From NCBI GenBank assembly GCA_910578855.1, contig CAJTRV010000002.1:1-49250 (forward strand): 49,250 nt of DNA. The letters are read 5' to 3'. The notes under the pieces are model-generated. The model had not been told where the DNA came from and made no database searches. It saw only the letters and a program-made list of their open reading frames with translations. A program made the position numbers and the translations under genes. This stretch comes from an uncultured Bacilli bacterium. Lineage in GTDB: Bacteria; Bacillota_I; Bacilli_A; RF39; UBA660. This document shows positions 1 to 8,575 of this stretch, piece after piece (position 1 is the stretch's first letter; every line of letters starts with the position of its first letter).

Positions 1-58
1 TCCCTATCCCCCCCTATTTTTCGATTATATTGTCTACTTTTACTTGACTTATGCAAAC

Positions 59-94
59 AAAAAAACTACTCACCTCGCGACACAAGATAAGTAG
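59..94 (-). terminator. Intrinsic terminator of the small ORF
   Basis: On the minus strand a 9-bp stem (arms 86-94 and 66-74, two G-T pairs) with an 11-base loop is followed by seven T residues (59-65). The stem overlaps the last codons of the 34-residue ORF, so the transcript would end right at its stop codon. Confidence 0.6.
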
Positions 95-170
95 CCCTTT
101 GAATCGTTTTTACATCTTCGATCATCGTATCAAATAAGTCATTAATATAACGATCATAGTTCATCGTCAT
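66..170 (-). CDS. Small ORF, 34 aa, unknown function
   Basis: An open frame of 34 codons runs from ATG at 170 (a second in-frame ATG is at 164) to TAG at 66. A purine-rich ribosome binding site (aggtgaggtg) sits directly upstream and an intrinsic terminator overlaps the 3' end, so the frame looks like a small transcription unit rather than chance. The peptide is soluble and mixed in charge (it begins MTMNYDRYINDLFDTMIEDV), with no signal peptide, membrane segment or Cys motif. I recognise no family. It could instead be the terminal part of a short regulatory RNA. Confidence 0.4.
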   Translation of the reverse strand: MTMNYDRYINDLFDTMIEDVKTIQRATYLVSRGE

Positions 171-232
171 CACCTCACCTGTACTTTATCATAAATTTGT
201 AACGTCATGTTGTGATTCGACAAAACTAGAAC

Positions 233-260
233 AAAATAGCGAGAAGATACTCGCTATTTT
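233..260 (-). terminator. Intrinsic terminator after the membrane protein gene
   Basis: A perfect 11-bp inverted repeat (233-243 with 250-260, loop of six) overlaps the stop codon at 254. On the minus strand the stem is preceded by A residues and followed by a moderately T-rich stretch. Confidence 0.65.
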
Positions 261-697
261 GCTTTGTTTCTTAAATTAGTGATCACACCACTAATACCAA
301 GAAGCGTAAAAATAAAGGAAATAATATAATCTTTTAATAATGCTCCCATAAATGTCTGATCGCTATATAATAGACCTAAGTTATCGAAATTTGCTCCAAA
401 CCCCTCATTAAAAAGCATAAGCATAGGAATTGCCACATAAGTTGCAATAGTAATACAAACAATAGATACAATAGCAATTACTAACCAAGTATATTTAGTC
501 GTTTTACCACCCATGATTTCATACCCTTTAATTGCACCTAGGGCAACTAAAATTGCTAAAATCGATAATATCATCTGCATATAAACATAGCATAGTACCC
601 AGGGAATGGTAGCAACCATTCCACCGAGGAATGCTCCAACAATACCAAGAGCTAAATTTCCTTGTTTTTCACTTTTAACCATACGATCCTTCTCCAT
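254..697 (-). CDS. Small multi-pass membrane protein, unknown
   Basis: A 147-aa protein with about four hydrophobic segments: a Gly/Ala-rich one near the N terminus (LALGIVGAFLGGMVATIPW), one over roughly residues 40-60, one around 72-95, and one at the C terminus (DYIISFIFTLLGISGVI). I chose ATG at 697 because GAGAGG lies just upstream; an upstream in-frame GTG at 709 lies inside that purine-rich stretch and has no site of its own. No catalytic motif is visible and the family is not recognised. It is a single-gene unit ending in its own terminator, just downstream of tgt. Any transport or stress role would be a guess. Confidence 0.7.
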   Translation of the reverse strand: MEKDRMVKSEKQGNLALGIVGAFLGGMVATIPWVLCYVYMQMILSILAILVALGAIKGYEIMGGKTTKYTWLVIAIVSIVCITIATYVAIPMLMLFNEGFGANFDNLGLLYSDQTFMGALLKDYIISFIFTLLGISGVITNLRNKAK

Positions 698-756
698 AAA
701 ACCTCTCACTTTCTACCACTATTTTAACTTATTATAAATAAAAATGCAATTCCTTT

Positions 757-1884
757 TTATCGATCTTTAAAATCTCTATTTGTATAATTCGCAACAAATT
801 GTTCTTTATATTCTAAGAAACGATTCTCATCAATCGCCTTACGAATTTCTTCGGTCATCCGAATCAGAAAACGGAGATTATGAATTGATAATAATCTTCC
901 TCCTAATACTTCACCAGCAATTATTAAATGGCGAATATAGGCTTTCGTATAATGCTTACATGCATAGCAGTCACAATCATGTTCTAATGGGGTAAAATCT
1001 TCTCGATACTTCGCATTCTTTAAGTTAATTTTTCCATGCCTTGTACTCGCATTTGCGTGTCTTGCTAAACGAGTTGGTAAAACACAGTCAAACATATCAA
1101 TTCCCCGTTCAATTCCTTCTAATAGATCTAATGGTTCCCCGACTCCCATCAAATACCGAGGTTTATCTTCTGGTAAATAAGGAATCGCATAATCGACCAT
1201 GCGATACTTGGTTTCACGATCCTCGCCAACACTTACTCCACCAATGGAATAACCATCAAAGTTCATCTTCACCGTCTCTTGGGCACTATATTTTCGAAGA
1301 TCAGGAAATTCTCCACCTTGAACAATCCCGAATAATGATTGACGTTCATTTTGATGGGCATCCTTTCCTCGGCGCGCCCAACGTAAAGTTCGTTCAATAC
1401 TATTTTTCATATATTCATGTGTAACAGGATATGGTGGACATTCATCAAAACTCATTGCAATATCACTATCTAGTTTATTTTGAATCTCAATCGATAACTC
1501 TGGCGTTAGAAAAAGTCGTTCCCCATTGATATGGCTTTTAAACGTTACGCCTTCTTCCACGATATCTTTTTTACGAGCCAAAGAAAATACCTGAAATCCA
1601 CCACTATCCGTTAAAATAGGTCCTTGCCAATTCATAAACTTATGAAGGCCTCCCGCTCTTTCGATTAAATCTTGGCCTGGACGTAACCATAAATGATAGG
1701 TATTAGCCAAAATAACCCCACTATTAATATCGATTAATTCCTCAGGATTCATCGTCTTCACTGTTGCCTGCGTTCCTACTGGCATAAACATTGGCGTTTC
1801 CACTGTTCCATGATTCGTATGTAATAAGCCATGACGAGCCTTACAATGTTCATCTTGATGTAACAATTCATATTTAATTTTCAT
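757..1884 (-). CDS. tgt: tRNA-guanine transglycosylase
   Basis: Exchanges guanine 34 for a queuine precursor (preQ1 in bacteria) in tRNAs with GUN anticodons. The 375-aa protein has the family hallmarks: the nucleophile-region motif DSGGFQVFS, a second Asp in DMFDCVLPTR, and the C-terminal zinc site CDCYACKHYTKAYIRHL (CxCxxC plus His). Length is normal for the family. ATG at 1884 is the start because it follows an aggtg site and begins the conserved MKIKYELL; the frame stays open further upstream without support. It lies 76 bases downstream of thrS on the same strand, with a terminator between, so it is probably transcribed separately. No queuosine biosynthesis or ruvB/queA neighbour is visible. 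Confidence 0.96.
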   Translation of the reverse strand: MKIKYELLHQDEHCKARHGLLHTNHGTVETPMFMPVGTQATVKTMNPEELIDINSGVILANTYHLWLRPGQDLIERAGGLHKFMNWQGPILTDSGGFQVFSLARKKDIVEEGVTFKSHINGERLFLTPELSIEIQNKLDSDIAMSFDECPPYPVTHEYMKNSIERTLRWARRGKDAHQNERQSLFGIVQGGEFPDLRKYSAQETVKMNFDGYSIGGVSVGEDRETKYRMVDYAIPYLPEDKPRYLMGVGEPLDLLEGIERGIDMFDCVLPTRLARHANASTRHGKINLKNAKYREDFTPLEHDCDCYACKHYTKAYIRHLIIAGEVLGGRLLSIHNLRFLIRMTEEIRKAIDENRFLEYKEQFVANYTNRDFKDR

Positions 1885-1933
1885 TTTATCACCTGCTTTT
1901 TCATTATACCGAAATAATAACCACAAGACAAGA

Positions 1934-1960
1934 AAAAGATACCTAGTAGCGGGTATCTTA
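1934..1960 (-). terminator. Terminator after thrS
   Basis: Stem arms 1936-1943 and 1952-1959 (aagatacc/ggtatctt) with a short loop sit directly after the thrS stop. On the minus strand the stem is followed by a T-rich run, which ends the T-box-controlled thrS transcript before tgt. Confidence 0.7.
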
Positions 1961-3694
1961 TTACGCTTTCGTCTTAATTTCTTCGGTAATCAAACGAATA
2001 AATTCATCTTTTGTAACCGTTGTCGTTTTTTGTTCTCCATGTAGTCGGTAACTAATTAAATTATCATCGCGTTCTTTATCCCCGAGTACTAAAATATAAG
2101 GAATTTTCTTCGTCTGAGCTTCACGCATACGATATCCTAATTTCTCATCACGGATATCTTTGATAACTCGAACATGATGATCTAACAACAATGCTTCGAT
2201 TTCTTTGGCATATTCTAAATGATAAGCATTATTGACAGGAATCACAGCAACTTGAACAGGCGCTAACCAAGTCGGAAAGTTCCCAGCAAAGTGTTCTGTA
2301 ATAATCCCAATAAAGCGTTCAATCGATCCAAAAATCACTCGGTGCAACATAATTGGGCGCTTCTTAGTTCCATCACTAGCAATATAGTGGATATCAAAAC
2401 GTTCTGGTAAATTCATATCTAACTGTATAGTTCCACACTGCCAAACACGTCCAAGTGAATCTTTGACATGAAAGTCTAATTTAGGACCATAGAATGCCCC
2501 ATCACCAGGATTAACTTTACAACCTTTTCCAGCCTTCGCACAAGCACTAGCAAGTGCTTTTTCAGCTTTCTCCCATAGTGCTAAACTACCAATGTATTTA
2601 TCTTCAGGACGGGTCGATAATTCAATTTCATAAGAAAGATGAAACATATGATAAACGCGATCGATAAAGCCAATTAATCGTACAATCTCATCCTCTATTT
2701 GATCTTCTGTCATAAAAATATGGGCATCATCTTGGGTAAAATTACGAACCCGGAATAAACCATTTAACGCTCCGCTCGCTTCATGGCGATGAACAAGACC
2801 TAATTCTCCTACGCGTAGTGGCAAGTCTTTATATGAATGTAGTTCATTCTTGTATACGAGTAATCCTCCAGGACAGTTCATCGGTTTAATAGCAAACTCT
2901 TTGTCATCGATCACACTGGTATACATATTTTCCTGATAATTGGCCCAATGTCCTGATACTTCCCATAAATCACGATTGAGCATCGTTGGCGTCTTGATAA
3001 ACTGATACCCTTCTTTGGTATGCTCTTCATACCAGAAATCTTCTAATGCTTTACGTAGAATCATACCATTTGGTAACCAGAATGGAAAGCCTGGTCCATA
3101 CTCACTAAACATGAACAAATTCATTTCCCGACCAATTTTTTTATGATCCCTTTTTTTAGCTTCCTCTAATAATTGAAGATGTTCGGTAAGTGCTTCTTCC
3201 GTTTCAAAGCAGACACCATAAATGCGTTGTAACATCTTATTATTAGCATCACCCTTCCAGTAAGCACCACTAACCTTTAATAATTTAAAATGCTTTAATA
3301 ACTTGGTGCTGGCAACATGAGGACCTCGACATAGATCGATAAAATCATCCTGCTGGTATGCGGTGATCAAAGTATCATCTTCCATGTGTTCTAACAAATC
3401 AAGTTTATATGGATCATGTTGAAACATATCTAATGCTTCCTTCTTACTCAACTCAAGTCGTTTGATTAATTTATTACTCTTGACAATCTTTTTCATTTCC
3501 TTTGTAATTTTTTGAAGATCATCCTCGGTAATCTTTTCTTCACCTAAATCGATATCATAGTAAAACCCTTCTTCAATTACTGGTCCTACCCAAAACATTG
3601 CTTGGGGATATAATCGCTTTACAGCATGCGCTAGTAAATGAGCACAACTATGATTTAACATATTTAATACTTCATTATTCTTAATATTTTCCAT
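1961..3694 (-). CDS. thrS: Threonyl-tRNA synthetase, TGS-less
   Basis: Charges tRNA-Thr with threonine in the cytoplasm. The 577-aa protein starts directly in the editing (SAD) domain, with the HxxxH metal/editing motif (HSCAHLLAH) and DLCRGPH. It continues through the class II core (motif 2 around FRVRNFTQDDAHIF, the zinc-binding Cys in NCPGGLLVYK, motif 3 around PIMLHRVIFGSIERF) to the anticodon-binding C-terminal domain. The family is usually about 640 aa; the N-terminal TGS domain of about 60 residues is absent. The start has an aaggagag site and overlaps the upstream unknown gene by 14 bases, implying translational coupling. Both are under the T-box leader. Confidence 0.97.
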   Translation of the reverse strand: MENIKNNEVLNMLNHSCAHLLAHAVKRLYPQAMFWVGPVIEEGFYYDIDLGEEKITEDDLQKITKEMKKIVKSNKLIKRLELSKKEALDMFQHDPYKLDLLEHMEDDTLITAYQQDDFIDLCRGPHVASTKLLKHFKLLKVSGAYWKGDANNKMLQRIYGVCFETEEALTEHLQLLEEAKKRDHKKIGREMNLFMFSEYGPGFPFWLPNGMILRKALEDFWYEEHTKEGYQFIKTPTMLNRDLWEVSGHWANYQENMYTSVIDDKEFAIKPMNCPGGLLVYKNELHSYKDLPLRVGELGLVHRHEASGALNGLFRVRNFTQDDAHIFMTEDQIEDEIVRLIGFIDRVYHMFHLSYEIELSTRPEDKYIGSLALWEKAEKALASACAKAGKGCKVNPGDGAFYGPKLDFHVKDSLGRVWQCGTIQLDMNLPERFDIHYIASDGTKKRPIMLHRVIFGSIERFIGIITEHFAGNFPTWLAPVQVAVIPVNNAYHLEYAKEIEALLLDHHVRVIKDIRDEKLGYRMREAQTKKIPYILVLGDKERDDNLISYRLHGEQKTTTVTKDEFIRLITEEIKTKA

Positions 3695-4307
3695 TCCATT
3701 CTCTCCTTTTTTTCAGCTGGTTGTCAGGCTTATACCTAACAACGGCATCATAAATATTTTCTCCCAACATATTGATTGCAAAGAAATCATTCTCCATTAC
3801 CCGATAAGGGTTAGTATAAAATACTACTTCACCATTGCAATCTTTTACAGCAACAACATCACCACGATAGACCATATCGATACTAATCTCCTCTTCTGGT
3901 ACAACCCAGATATATTCATATAAGTCCATTCGTTCCTTTTCGATAGAAGGTTCTGGATAAGTACCCTGGGTATCTTTTAGAGCTGTATGAAATTCTGATG
4001 GCTCTAATCGTTGACGATACTGAGCTAAACGATTCCCAATCATTTCTAAACAACTATCAAACGCCTCATGTGTAAATCGTCTTAAACCAACATTACGAAT
4101 TTCTAGTTCCATTTCTTCGAACAATTGCTGTTCCAATGAATGATGTGTTGTTACATAATCCTCACCAGTCACCGCATTTACTTTCGATTCCATGTGAGAT
4201 GATGGTAACCCACCTATCCTATAAAGATCATGGGAATATAACAACATATACTGTTCTAGTGTTATGACTTTTGGTGCATAATCAACCATATTCTTTTTTG
4301 CTTTCAA
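3681..4307 (-). CDS. Unknown protein between T-box and thrS
   Basis: A 208-aa protein read from TTG at 4307, chosen because GAGAGGAG lies about six bases upstream; the frame extends further 5' only into the T-box terminator. It is soluble and acidic in the middle, with no membrane segment or signal peptide. A helical region (LEQQLFEEMELEIRNVGL, then a segment rich in Arg/Gln) is followed by a C-terminal, probably beta-rich part (VYRGDVVAVKDCNGEVVFYT). It does not resemble a TGS domain. Placement directly behind a Thr-type T-box and overlapping thrS by 14 bases suggests induction on threonine starvation and a link to ThrRS function, but this is inference. No family recognised. Confidence 0.8.
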   Translation of the reverse strand: MKAKKNMVDYAPKVITLEQYMLLYSHDLYRIGGLPSSHMESKVNAVTGEDYVTTHHSLEQQLFEEMELEIRNVGLRRFTHEAFDSCLEMIGNRLAQYRQRLEPSEFHTALKDTQGTYPEPSIEKERMDLYEYIWVVPEEEISIDMVYRGDVVAVKDCNGEVVFYTNPYRVMENDFFAINMLGENIYDAVVRYKPDNQLKKRREWNGKY

Positions 4308-4322
4308 ACTACTACTCCTCTC

Positions 4323-4357
4323 AAAAAAAACGTCCTGAAAAACCAATTTCAGGAGCG
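4323..4357 (-). terminator. T-box regulated terminator
   Basis: On the minus strand a stem (arms about 4347-4357 and 4331-4340, cgctcctgaaa pairing with tttcagga-cg) is followed by eight T residues. It is the default terminator that competes with the T-box antiterminator at 4364-4377. Confidence 0.85.
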
Positions 4358-4543
4358 TTTATACGCGGTACCATCCTACCTTATTACTTGTTATGATAAC
4401 GGAATAACCGGAAATCTCTTTCGAGCTCTACTCATAGGGAGTAACGATATGGTTCTTGATCGGGTTTCCAGCATCCCCGACTCTCTATTCAAGAATTACT
4501 ATCATCATGTCCTAATCACAGTATTTAAACTTGCTATATTTAC
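4323..4543 (-). promoter_or_regulatory. T-box leader, probably threonine specific
   Basis: A leader RNA that senses uncharged tRNA and allows read-through when threonyl-tRNA is scarce. The conserved antiterminator bulge AGGATGGTACCGCG lies at 4364-4377, with UGG available to pair with the tRNA acceptor end. A Stem I-like hairpin lies upstream, with an AGAGAGT motif and a GCTGGAAA loop. A candidate specifier ACC (Thr) falls in the 3' internal loop of Stem I, near 4450-4455, opposite an AGUA motif. The downstream thrS gene supports threonine. I derived the fold by eye; it is not computed. Confidence 0.9.
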
Positions 4544-4544
4544 T

Positions 4545-4573
4545 ATGTTACGCTAGTCTTTGTTACAAGTCAA
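4545..4573 (-). promoter_or_regulatory. Promoter of the T-box/thrS operon
   Basis: Minus-strand -35 TTGACT (4568-4573) and -10 TAACAT (4545-4550) are separated by exactly 17 bases and lie just upstream of the T-box leader. This is a standard housekeeping-sigma promoter pattern. Confidence 0.75.
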
Positions 4574-4578
4574 GGCCC

Positions 4579-5334
4579 TTAAAACAATTTACTGATAAAA
4601 AGTACGAGGATTCCTACTCCAACTCCAACTAGTGTCGTTGATTCCTTTTTATGTTCTAAAACATGTGGTAATAATTCTAATAAAACGATATATAAAATCA
4701 TTCCCAATGTAATTGATAACAAGATACCTAGGGTAAGTGGTGTAATCATATTACTAATAAAATACATGATCACCCCACCTAAAAACGTGGAAATAGAAAT
4801 TAATATACTCGCACCTATGGTCTTCTTGATGCTCTTATTATATTTATAAATGGTCGATGTAATAACCATTCCTAAGGGAATATTGTGTAACCCTACTCCA
4901 ATACACATCATTAGTCCCATGTTCATATTGGTCGACACGGTACTAAAAATAGCCATTCCCTCGATAATATTATGTAAAATTAGTGCAATACTAGCAACGA
5001 TTCCAATATGGTGTAAATTCTCATTGATTTCTTTTTCTGATTGATCCATCAAATCATGATCAGGAACAAATTTATCCAAGATGCCTAATAATAGGACACC
5101 AACAACAGTAAACCCAATCAATAATGGTTGCCAAGCCTGACTTCCTTCCTGCATATGTTCTAGTGCTTCTGGAAGTAGTTCAAATAAGCCTAAACAAATC
5201 ATCACCCCAAAGGCCATACTAATTGAAAAGTTTACAACTTTATTACTATTTTTCGTTACAAAAACAATCACACTTCCTAGTAGAATAAATAATCCTAAAG
5301 CTAGTGTAATAAATAATCCCATTTCTTGATTCAT
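4579..5334 (-). CDS. ZIP-family metal transporter
   Basis: Probable zinc or divalent-metal importer of the plasma membrane (ZIP/GufA-ZupT type). The 251-aa protein is hydrophobic, with about eight membrane segments and the two ZIP signature helices: HNIIEGMAIF and HNIPLGMVI, whose His/Glu residues form the binuclear metal site. A short acidic and His-containing loop (DLMDQSEKEINENLHHIG) lies before the first signature. ATG at 5334 is preferred because a ggaaggtgat site precedes it; upstream in-frame Met codons lack one. It is a single gene between the LCP gene and the T-box promoter. Metal specificity cannot be read from sequence, and no metal-regulator box was seen. Confidence 0.9.
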   Translation of the reverse strand: MNQEMGLFITLALGLFILLGSVIVFVTKNSNKVVNFSISMAFGVMICLGLFELLPEALEHMQEGSQAWQPLLIGFTVVGVLLLGILDKFVPDHDLMDQSEKEINENLHHIGIVASIALILHNIIEGMAIFSTVSTNMNMGLMMCIGVGLHNIPLGMVITSTIYKYNKSIKKTIGASILISISTFLGGVIMYFISNMITPLTLGILLSITLGMILYIVLLELLPHVLEHKKESTTLVGVGVGILVLFISKLF

Positions 5335-5380
5335 GATTATCACCTTCCTCATTTTAACATTGTTTAAAACTTTGTGCAAC

Positions 5381-5403
5381 CAAAAAAGAGCAGAAGCTCT
5401 TAA
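5381..5403 (-). terminator. Terminator after the LCP gene
   Basis: A 6-bp stem (aagagc 5386-5391 with gctctt 5396-5401, loop agaa) followed by T residues on the minus strand. It overlaps the LCP stop codon. Confidence 0.7.
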
Positions 5404-7385
5404 TTTGGTAAAATATCATCTAAGCCATCGTCACCACTATCTCCACCATCTGGTGTATCTGTTGGTGTTGGAGGCGTTGGCGTCGGTGATGTAACCGGAT
5501 CCTCTTCATCAGGAGTTGGCGTTGGGGTTGCGATCGGATCTTCTTCTGGCTCATCAACAGGAGCACGATCAACCGTACTTGTTACAACATAAATCGTTAA
5601 ATTAGATACATAGTCAACATCCATTCCACTTGGTAAATTTTGATTAACAACGCGGCCAATCACAGAACCAGTTGTTTCTTTTACTGTTACTCGAATTCCA
5701 TGATTTGCAGCCCATGATTGAACATAACTCTGACTAGATCCCGTAAAATCTGGGAGCAATGTTACAGAAGCACCGCTATACTCCCCTTTTCCAATGACGG
5801 CTTCTTCATACTCATCTTCGACATCAAAGGCAAATGATTTCACCATTTTATGTTCTACTTTTCCAAGATTTACTTTCATCGCATTCACAACTTCTTTTAC
5901 GCTTTGCGTATATGGTACAAAGTTATAAAGGTCCATTCCTGTTCCATGACCATCAATCTGACTATAGTCATAAATATATTCATCATAACCACTAATATAG
6001 AGTTTTTGCATCGATAATAAATCTTCCATTGGCATATCCTTGCTCTTTAATAGAATATCTTTTCCAACGTTGTATAGTGATAAAATTTCATCACGGCTCA
6101 TATTCGTTTCCATATTATTTCCAAGCGTATCTAGTAATTTATACAACATATCTAAACTATTAATCGTCTTTAATTTATTAAGAATTCCTTTGACAACTTC
6201 TTGTTGGTTCTGCCCCCGAACAAAGTCATCAAAGCCAGCACTCTTTCGATGACGAGCCCAAGCCAATGCCTGTTCTCCATTAATCTTTTGTTGACCCGCT
6301 TTTAAACATTGTAAGTTATTAAAATTACGATCACTATCTTGTTCACAGAAGCCACGTGGTACATTCACATCAATTCCACCTAATGTATCAACTAGTTTTA
6401 CCACACCTTTAAAATTAATTTTCGCATAGTAATCAATCGTAATGCCTGTAAACCCTTCGATGGTTTTAATCATACAATCTTCTCCATACCAAGCAGCATG
6501 GGTAATCTTATTTTTTCGTTGATTTGCAAAACAAGCAATCGGTACATAGGTATCGCGTGGGATACTCATAATCGTCGTATTTAATGTTTTAGGATTAAAG
6601 GTAATCATCATCAATGAGTCACCATTATAAGCACTAGAGCGAACATCTTCTTCCTCGCTATCAACTCCCATTAATAACACTGTAAATGGTTCTGTTAACT
6701 TTTTTCCTGCTTTTGAAACATTTTTTATTTCCTTCTTTTGGGTAAAGATAATCTTTGTCGTCTTATCTAAATCTTCATATGCTTCCATATTTTGAAACAT
6801 CACTACATAATTGGTTGGTAAGAAAACAAAATCAATTTTCTTCTTGAGTAAGGCATCGAGTAAAGCTGGATAACTATCGTAATATTTTACTTTATTTTTA
6901 ATATTTTTTTCCTTGATTACTTCTTTTGGAATCTCATAGCCATCGACACTTTTCTTATCTTTAATCATTCCAATTTCCTGATTTCCTAAGCCCGCAAGAT
7001 CCTTCGCTTTATTGGTTGATAATGTTACAATACTCGTCGAATAGGTTGTTTTATTCGTTGAGAAGTTTCCTAACTTATCTAACGTTTTTCCAAGCGTCGT
7101 CGAAATCATCAATAAAATAATGGCATATATTATTGTAATAATACAGATACGCAAGTAAATTTTAATCTTTCGCCGAAATAATGATCGTAATAACTTATAA
7201 GATAATAAGATCCAAATGAAAACTAATACAATCCCAACCAGCAATCGTCCAATATTTTCGATATTGGCAAATTGATTTAAAATATAGAGAAAATGGCCTG
7301 TCGCTATCGTTAGTAATATAAACACCAAGGCAACGATATAGAGCCACCCTTTGCTTCTCTTTAACTGTTTCCAAAAACCTTTCAT
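5400..7385 (-). CDS. LytR-CpsA-Psr protein with PASTA domain
   Basis: LCP enzymes attach anionic glycopolymers (teichoic acid, capsule) to peptidoglycan at the outer membrane face. This 661-aa protein has three N-terminal membrane segments (about 14-36, 46-66, 76-98), then an accessory extracellular domain as in CpsA/Cps2A-type proteins. The LCP catalytic domain follows (TIMSIPRDTYVPI, later WARHRKSAGFDDFVRGQNQQ with conserved Arg/Asp). Near the C terminus is a PASTA-like domain (VTLLPDFTGSSQSYVQSWA to LTIYVVTS), ending in a Thr/Pro/Asp-rich tail. PASTA domains bind peptidoglycan or muropeptides, so the fusion could target the enzyme to the wall. RBS gggagg precedes ATG at 7385. Single-gene unit with its own terminator. 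Confidence 0.93.
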   Translation of the reverse strand: MKGFWKQLKRSKGWLYIVALVFILLTIATGHFLYILNQFANIENIGRLLVGIVLVFIWILLSYKLLRSLFRRKIKIYLRICIITIIYAIILLMISTTLGKTLDKLGNFSTNKTTYSTSIVTLSTNKAKDLAGLGNQEIGMIKDKKSVDGYEIPKEVIKEKNIKNKVKYYDSYPALLDALLKKKIDFVFLPTNYVVMFQNMEAYEDLDKTTKIIFTQKKEIKNVSKAGKKLTEPFTVLLMGVDSEEEDVRSSAYNGDSLMMITFNPKTLNTTIMSIPRDTYVPIACFANQRKNKITHAAWYGEDCMIKTIEGFTGITIDYYAKINFKGVVKLVDTLGGIDVNVPRGFCEQDSDRNFNNLQCLKAGQQKINGEQALAWARHRKSAGFDDFVRGQNQQEVVKGILNKLKTINSLDMLYKLLDTLGNNMETNMSRDEILSLYNVGKDILLKSKDMPMEDLLSMQKLYISGYDEYIYDYSQIDGHGTGMDLYNFVPYTQSVKEVVNAMKVNLGKVEHKMVKSFAFDVEDEYEEAVIGKGEYSGASVTLLPDFTGSSQSYVQSWAANHGIRVTVKETTGSVIGRVVNQNLPSGMDVDYVSNLTIYVVTSTVDRAPVDEPEEDPIATPTPTPDEEDPVTSPTPTPPTPTDTPDGGDSGDDGLDDILPN

Positions 7386-7521
7386 AAGAACCTCCCTTAT
7401 ATGTTCCTAGTCTTTTTTTATTATAGACCATTTTTATATTTTACACAATGTGTTTATCAAAAAAAATAAATTTCAATTGTTCTATCGTTAAAAAATCACC
7501 TATTATTTTCCAAATTATTCT

Positions 7522-8175
7522 TTAACTATTCATTGTTCCGTTACGAATCAATTCGACATCGATAAGTTGTTGTTTACAATCAAATGTGAGTGCGAATATT
7601 TCTGGTGTATGAAGACGATCATTTATCACTGATTTGTCATGAAAAGTAAAGTGTCTCCTTTTCGTTCGATCTATTTCCAGTAGATGGCACCATTTCATTA
7701 ATAAAAAGGAAATTGCAGTTCCATGACTAACAACGGCGAGACGTTTACCTGGATTTATAACCAATCGTTCCTGGATCGCTTCCCACATTCGTTTTTGAAC
7801 TTCAATCTGTGATTCACCGTCACGGCACTTATAGGTTGGATTTAAATACTGGTCCATCCAAAAATCAGCATTTTCTGTAAATTCCTTTGTTGTCCCAATT
7901 ACCCTTTCTCCAAACCTACTATCTACTTGAAAAGAAATATGATTATGATTTGCGATATATTTAGCAGTCCCCATGGCACGTGCATAATGACTGCATAAAA
8001 CCGCATCAATATGATCTAAAACTGGTAATGTACTAAGAAGTTTTGCTTGTTGTTCTCCACAAACTGATAACACCATTTTTTCATTGGTTATTTGGTCCGT
8101 TTCTTTACTAGAATATTGATCACATTCAGTAACAGAAATCGGTTCAGCATGACGAATTAAATATATCTTTGTCAT
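7522..8175 (-). CDS. Histidine phosphatase family protein
   Basis: A 217-aa cytoplasmic protein of the phosphoglycerate mutase-like (branch 1) histidine phosphatase superfamily. The catalytic RHA motif is at the N terminus (MTKIYLIRHAEP), where His 9 would carry the phosphate. The second conserved His is in VVSHGTAISFLL, and CSHYARAMGTA matches the conserved arginine region. Family members act on sugar phosphates, nucleotides or proteins, and the substrate cannot be inferred here. An aaaaggtg site precedes the start. It stands alone between the LCP gene and a decayed fragment near tRNA-Cys. Confidence 0.9.
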   Translation of the reverse strand: MTKIYLIRHAEPISVTECDQYSSKETDQITNEKMVLSVCGEQQAKLLSTLPVLDHIDAVLCSHYARAMGTAKYIANHNHISFQVDSRFGERVIGTTKEFTENADFWMDQYLNPTYKCRDGESQIEVQKRMWEAIQERLVINPGKRLAVVSHGTAISFLLMKWCHLLEIDRTKRRHFTFHDKSVINDRLHTPEIFALTFDCKQQLIDVELIRNGTMNS

Positions 8176-8242
8176 ATAAAAATCACCTTTTCCATTATAT
8201 CATATTATTATCTTATTTCTACCCTTACCAAAGATAGATTCA

Positions 8243-8274
8243 AAAAAAATCCAACAATATAAAATTGGATTTCA
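8243..8274 (-). terminator. Terminator after the decayed ORF
   Basis: An 8-bp stem (aaatccaa 8247-8254, ttggattt 8265-8272) followed on the minus strand by eight T residues. Good intrinsic terminator shape, at the stop of the fragment 8272-8469. Confidence 0.75.
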
Positions 8275-8469
8275 TTTTCTTTTTTGTTTAGAAGATAATA
8301 CTTCAGACTTATAGCTACCATTTTTTTCAAATGTATATCGCTTTTTTTCACCGTCATCATTAATCATTATTGCCTCATTACAGGCAGCAATAACAACATC
8401 AGATGAAACGTCAATCCCATATGGTTTCCTATCTTCCTCACCTTTCGCACAACTACCCTTATCACTATA
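8272..8469 (-). pseudogene. Startless ORF remnant
   Basis: An open frame of 65 codons ends at 8272 but has an in-frame TGA at 8470-8472 and no usable ATG, GTG or TTG start. The deduced peptide (including PYGIDVSSDVVIAACNEAIM and a Lys-rich C terminus) reads like real protein and is followed by a good terminator, so it is probably the 3' remnant of a gene whose 5' part was lost or mutated. Family not recognised. A non-standard start (ATT) would leave a peptide of about 48 residues, which I consider less likely. Confidence 0.4.
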
Positions 8470-8534
8470 TCAGGTGTCACCTTTTTATCACATAATCATA
8501 TTATATATTGAATCTACAAAATAACACTTTATAC

Positions 8535-8563
8535 TTGCCAGAATAAAAAAACTTTGGTATAAT
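8535..8563 (+). promoter_or_regulatory. Promoter of tRNA-Cys
   Basis: A -35 TTGCCA (8535-8540) and a consensus -10 TATAAT (8558-8563) are separated by 17 bases. The -10 ends 12 bases before the tRNA 5' end. Confidence 0.8.
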
Positions 8564-8575
8564 GTGTTTGCACAT

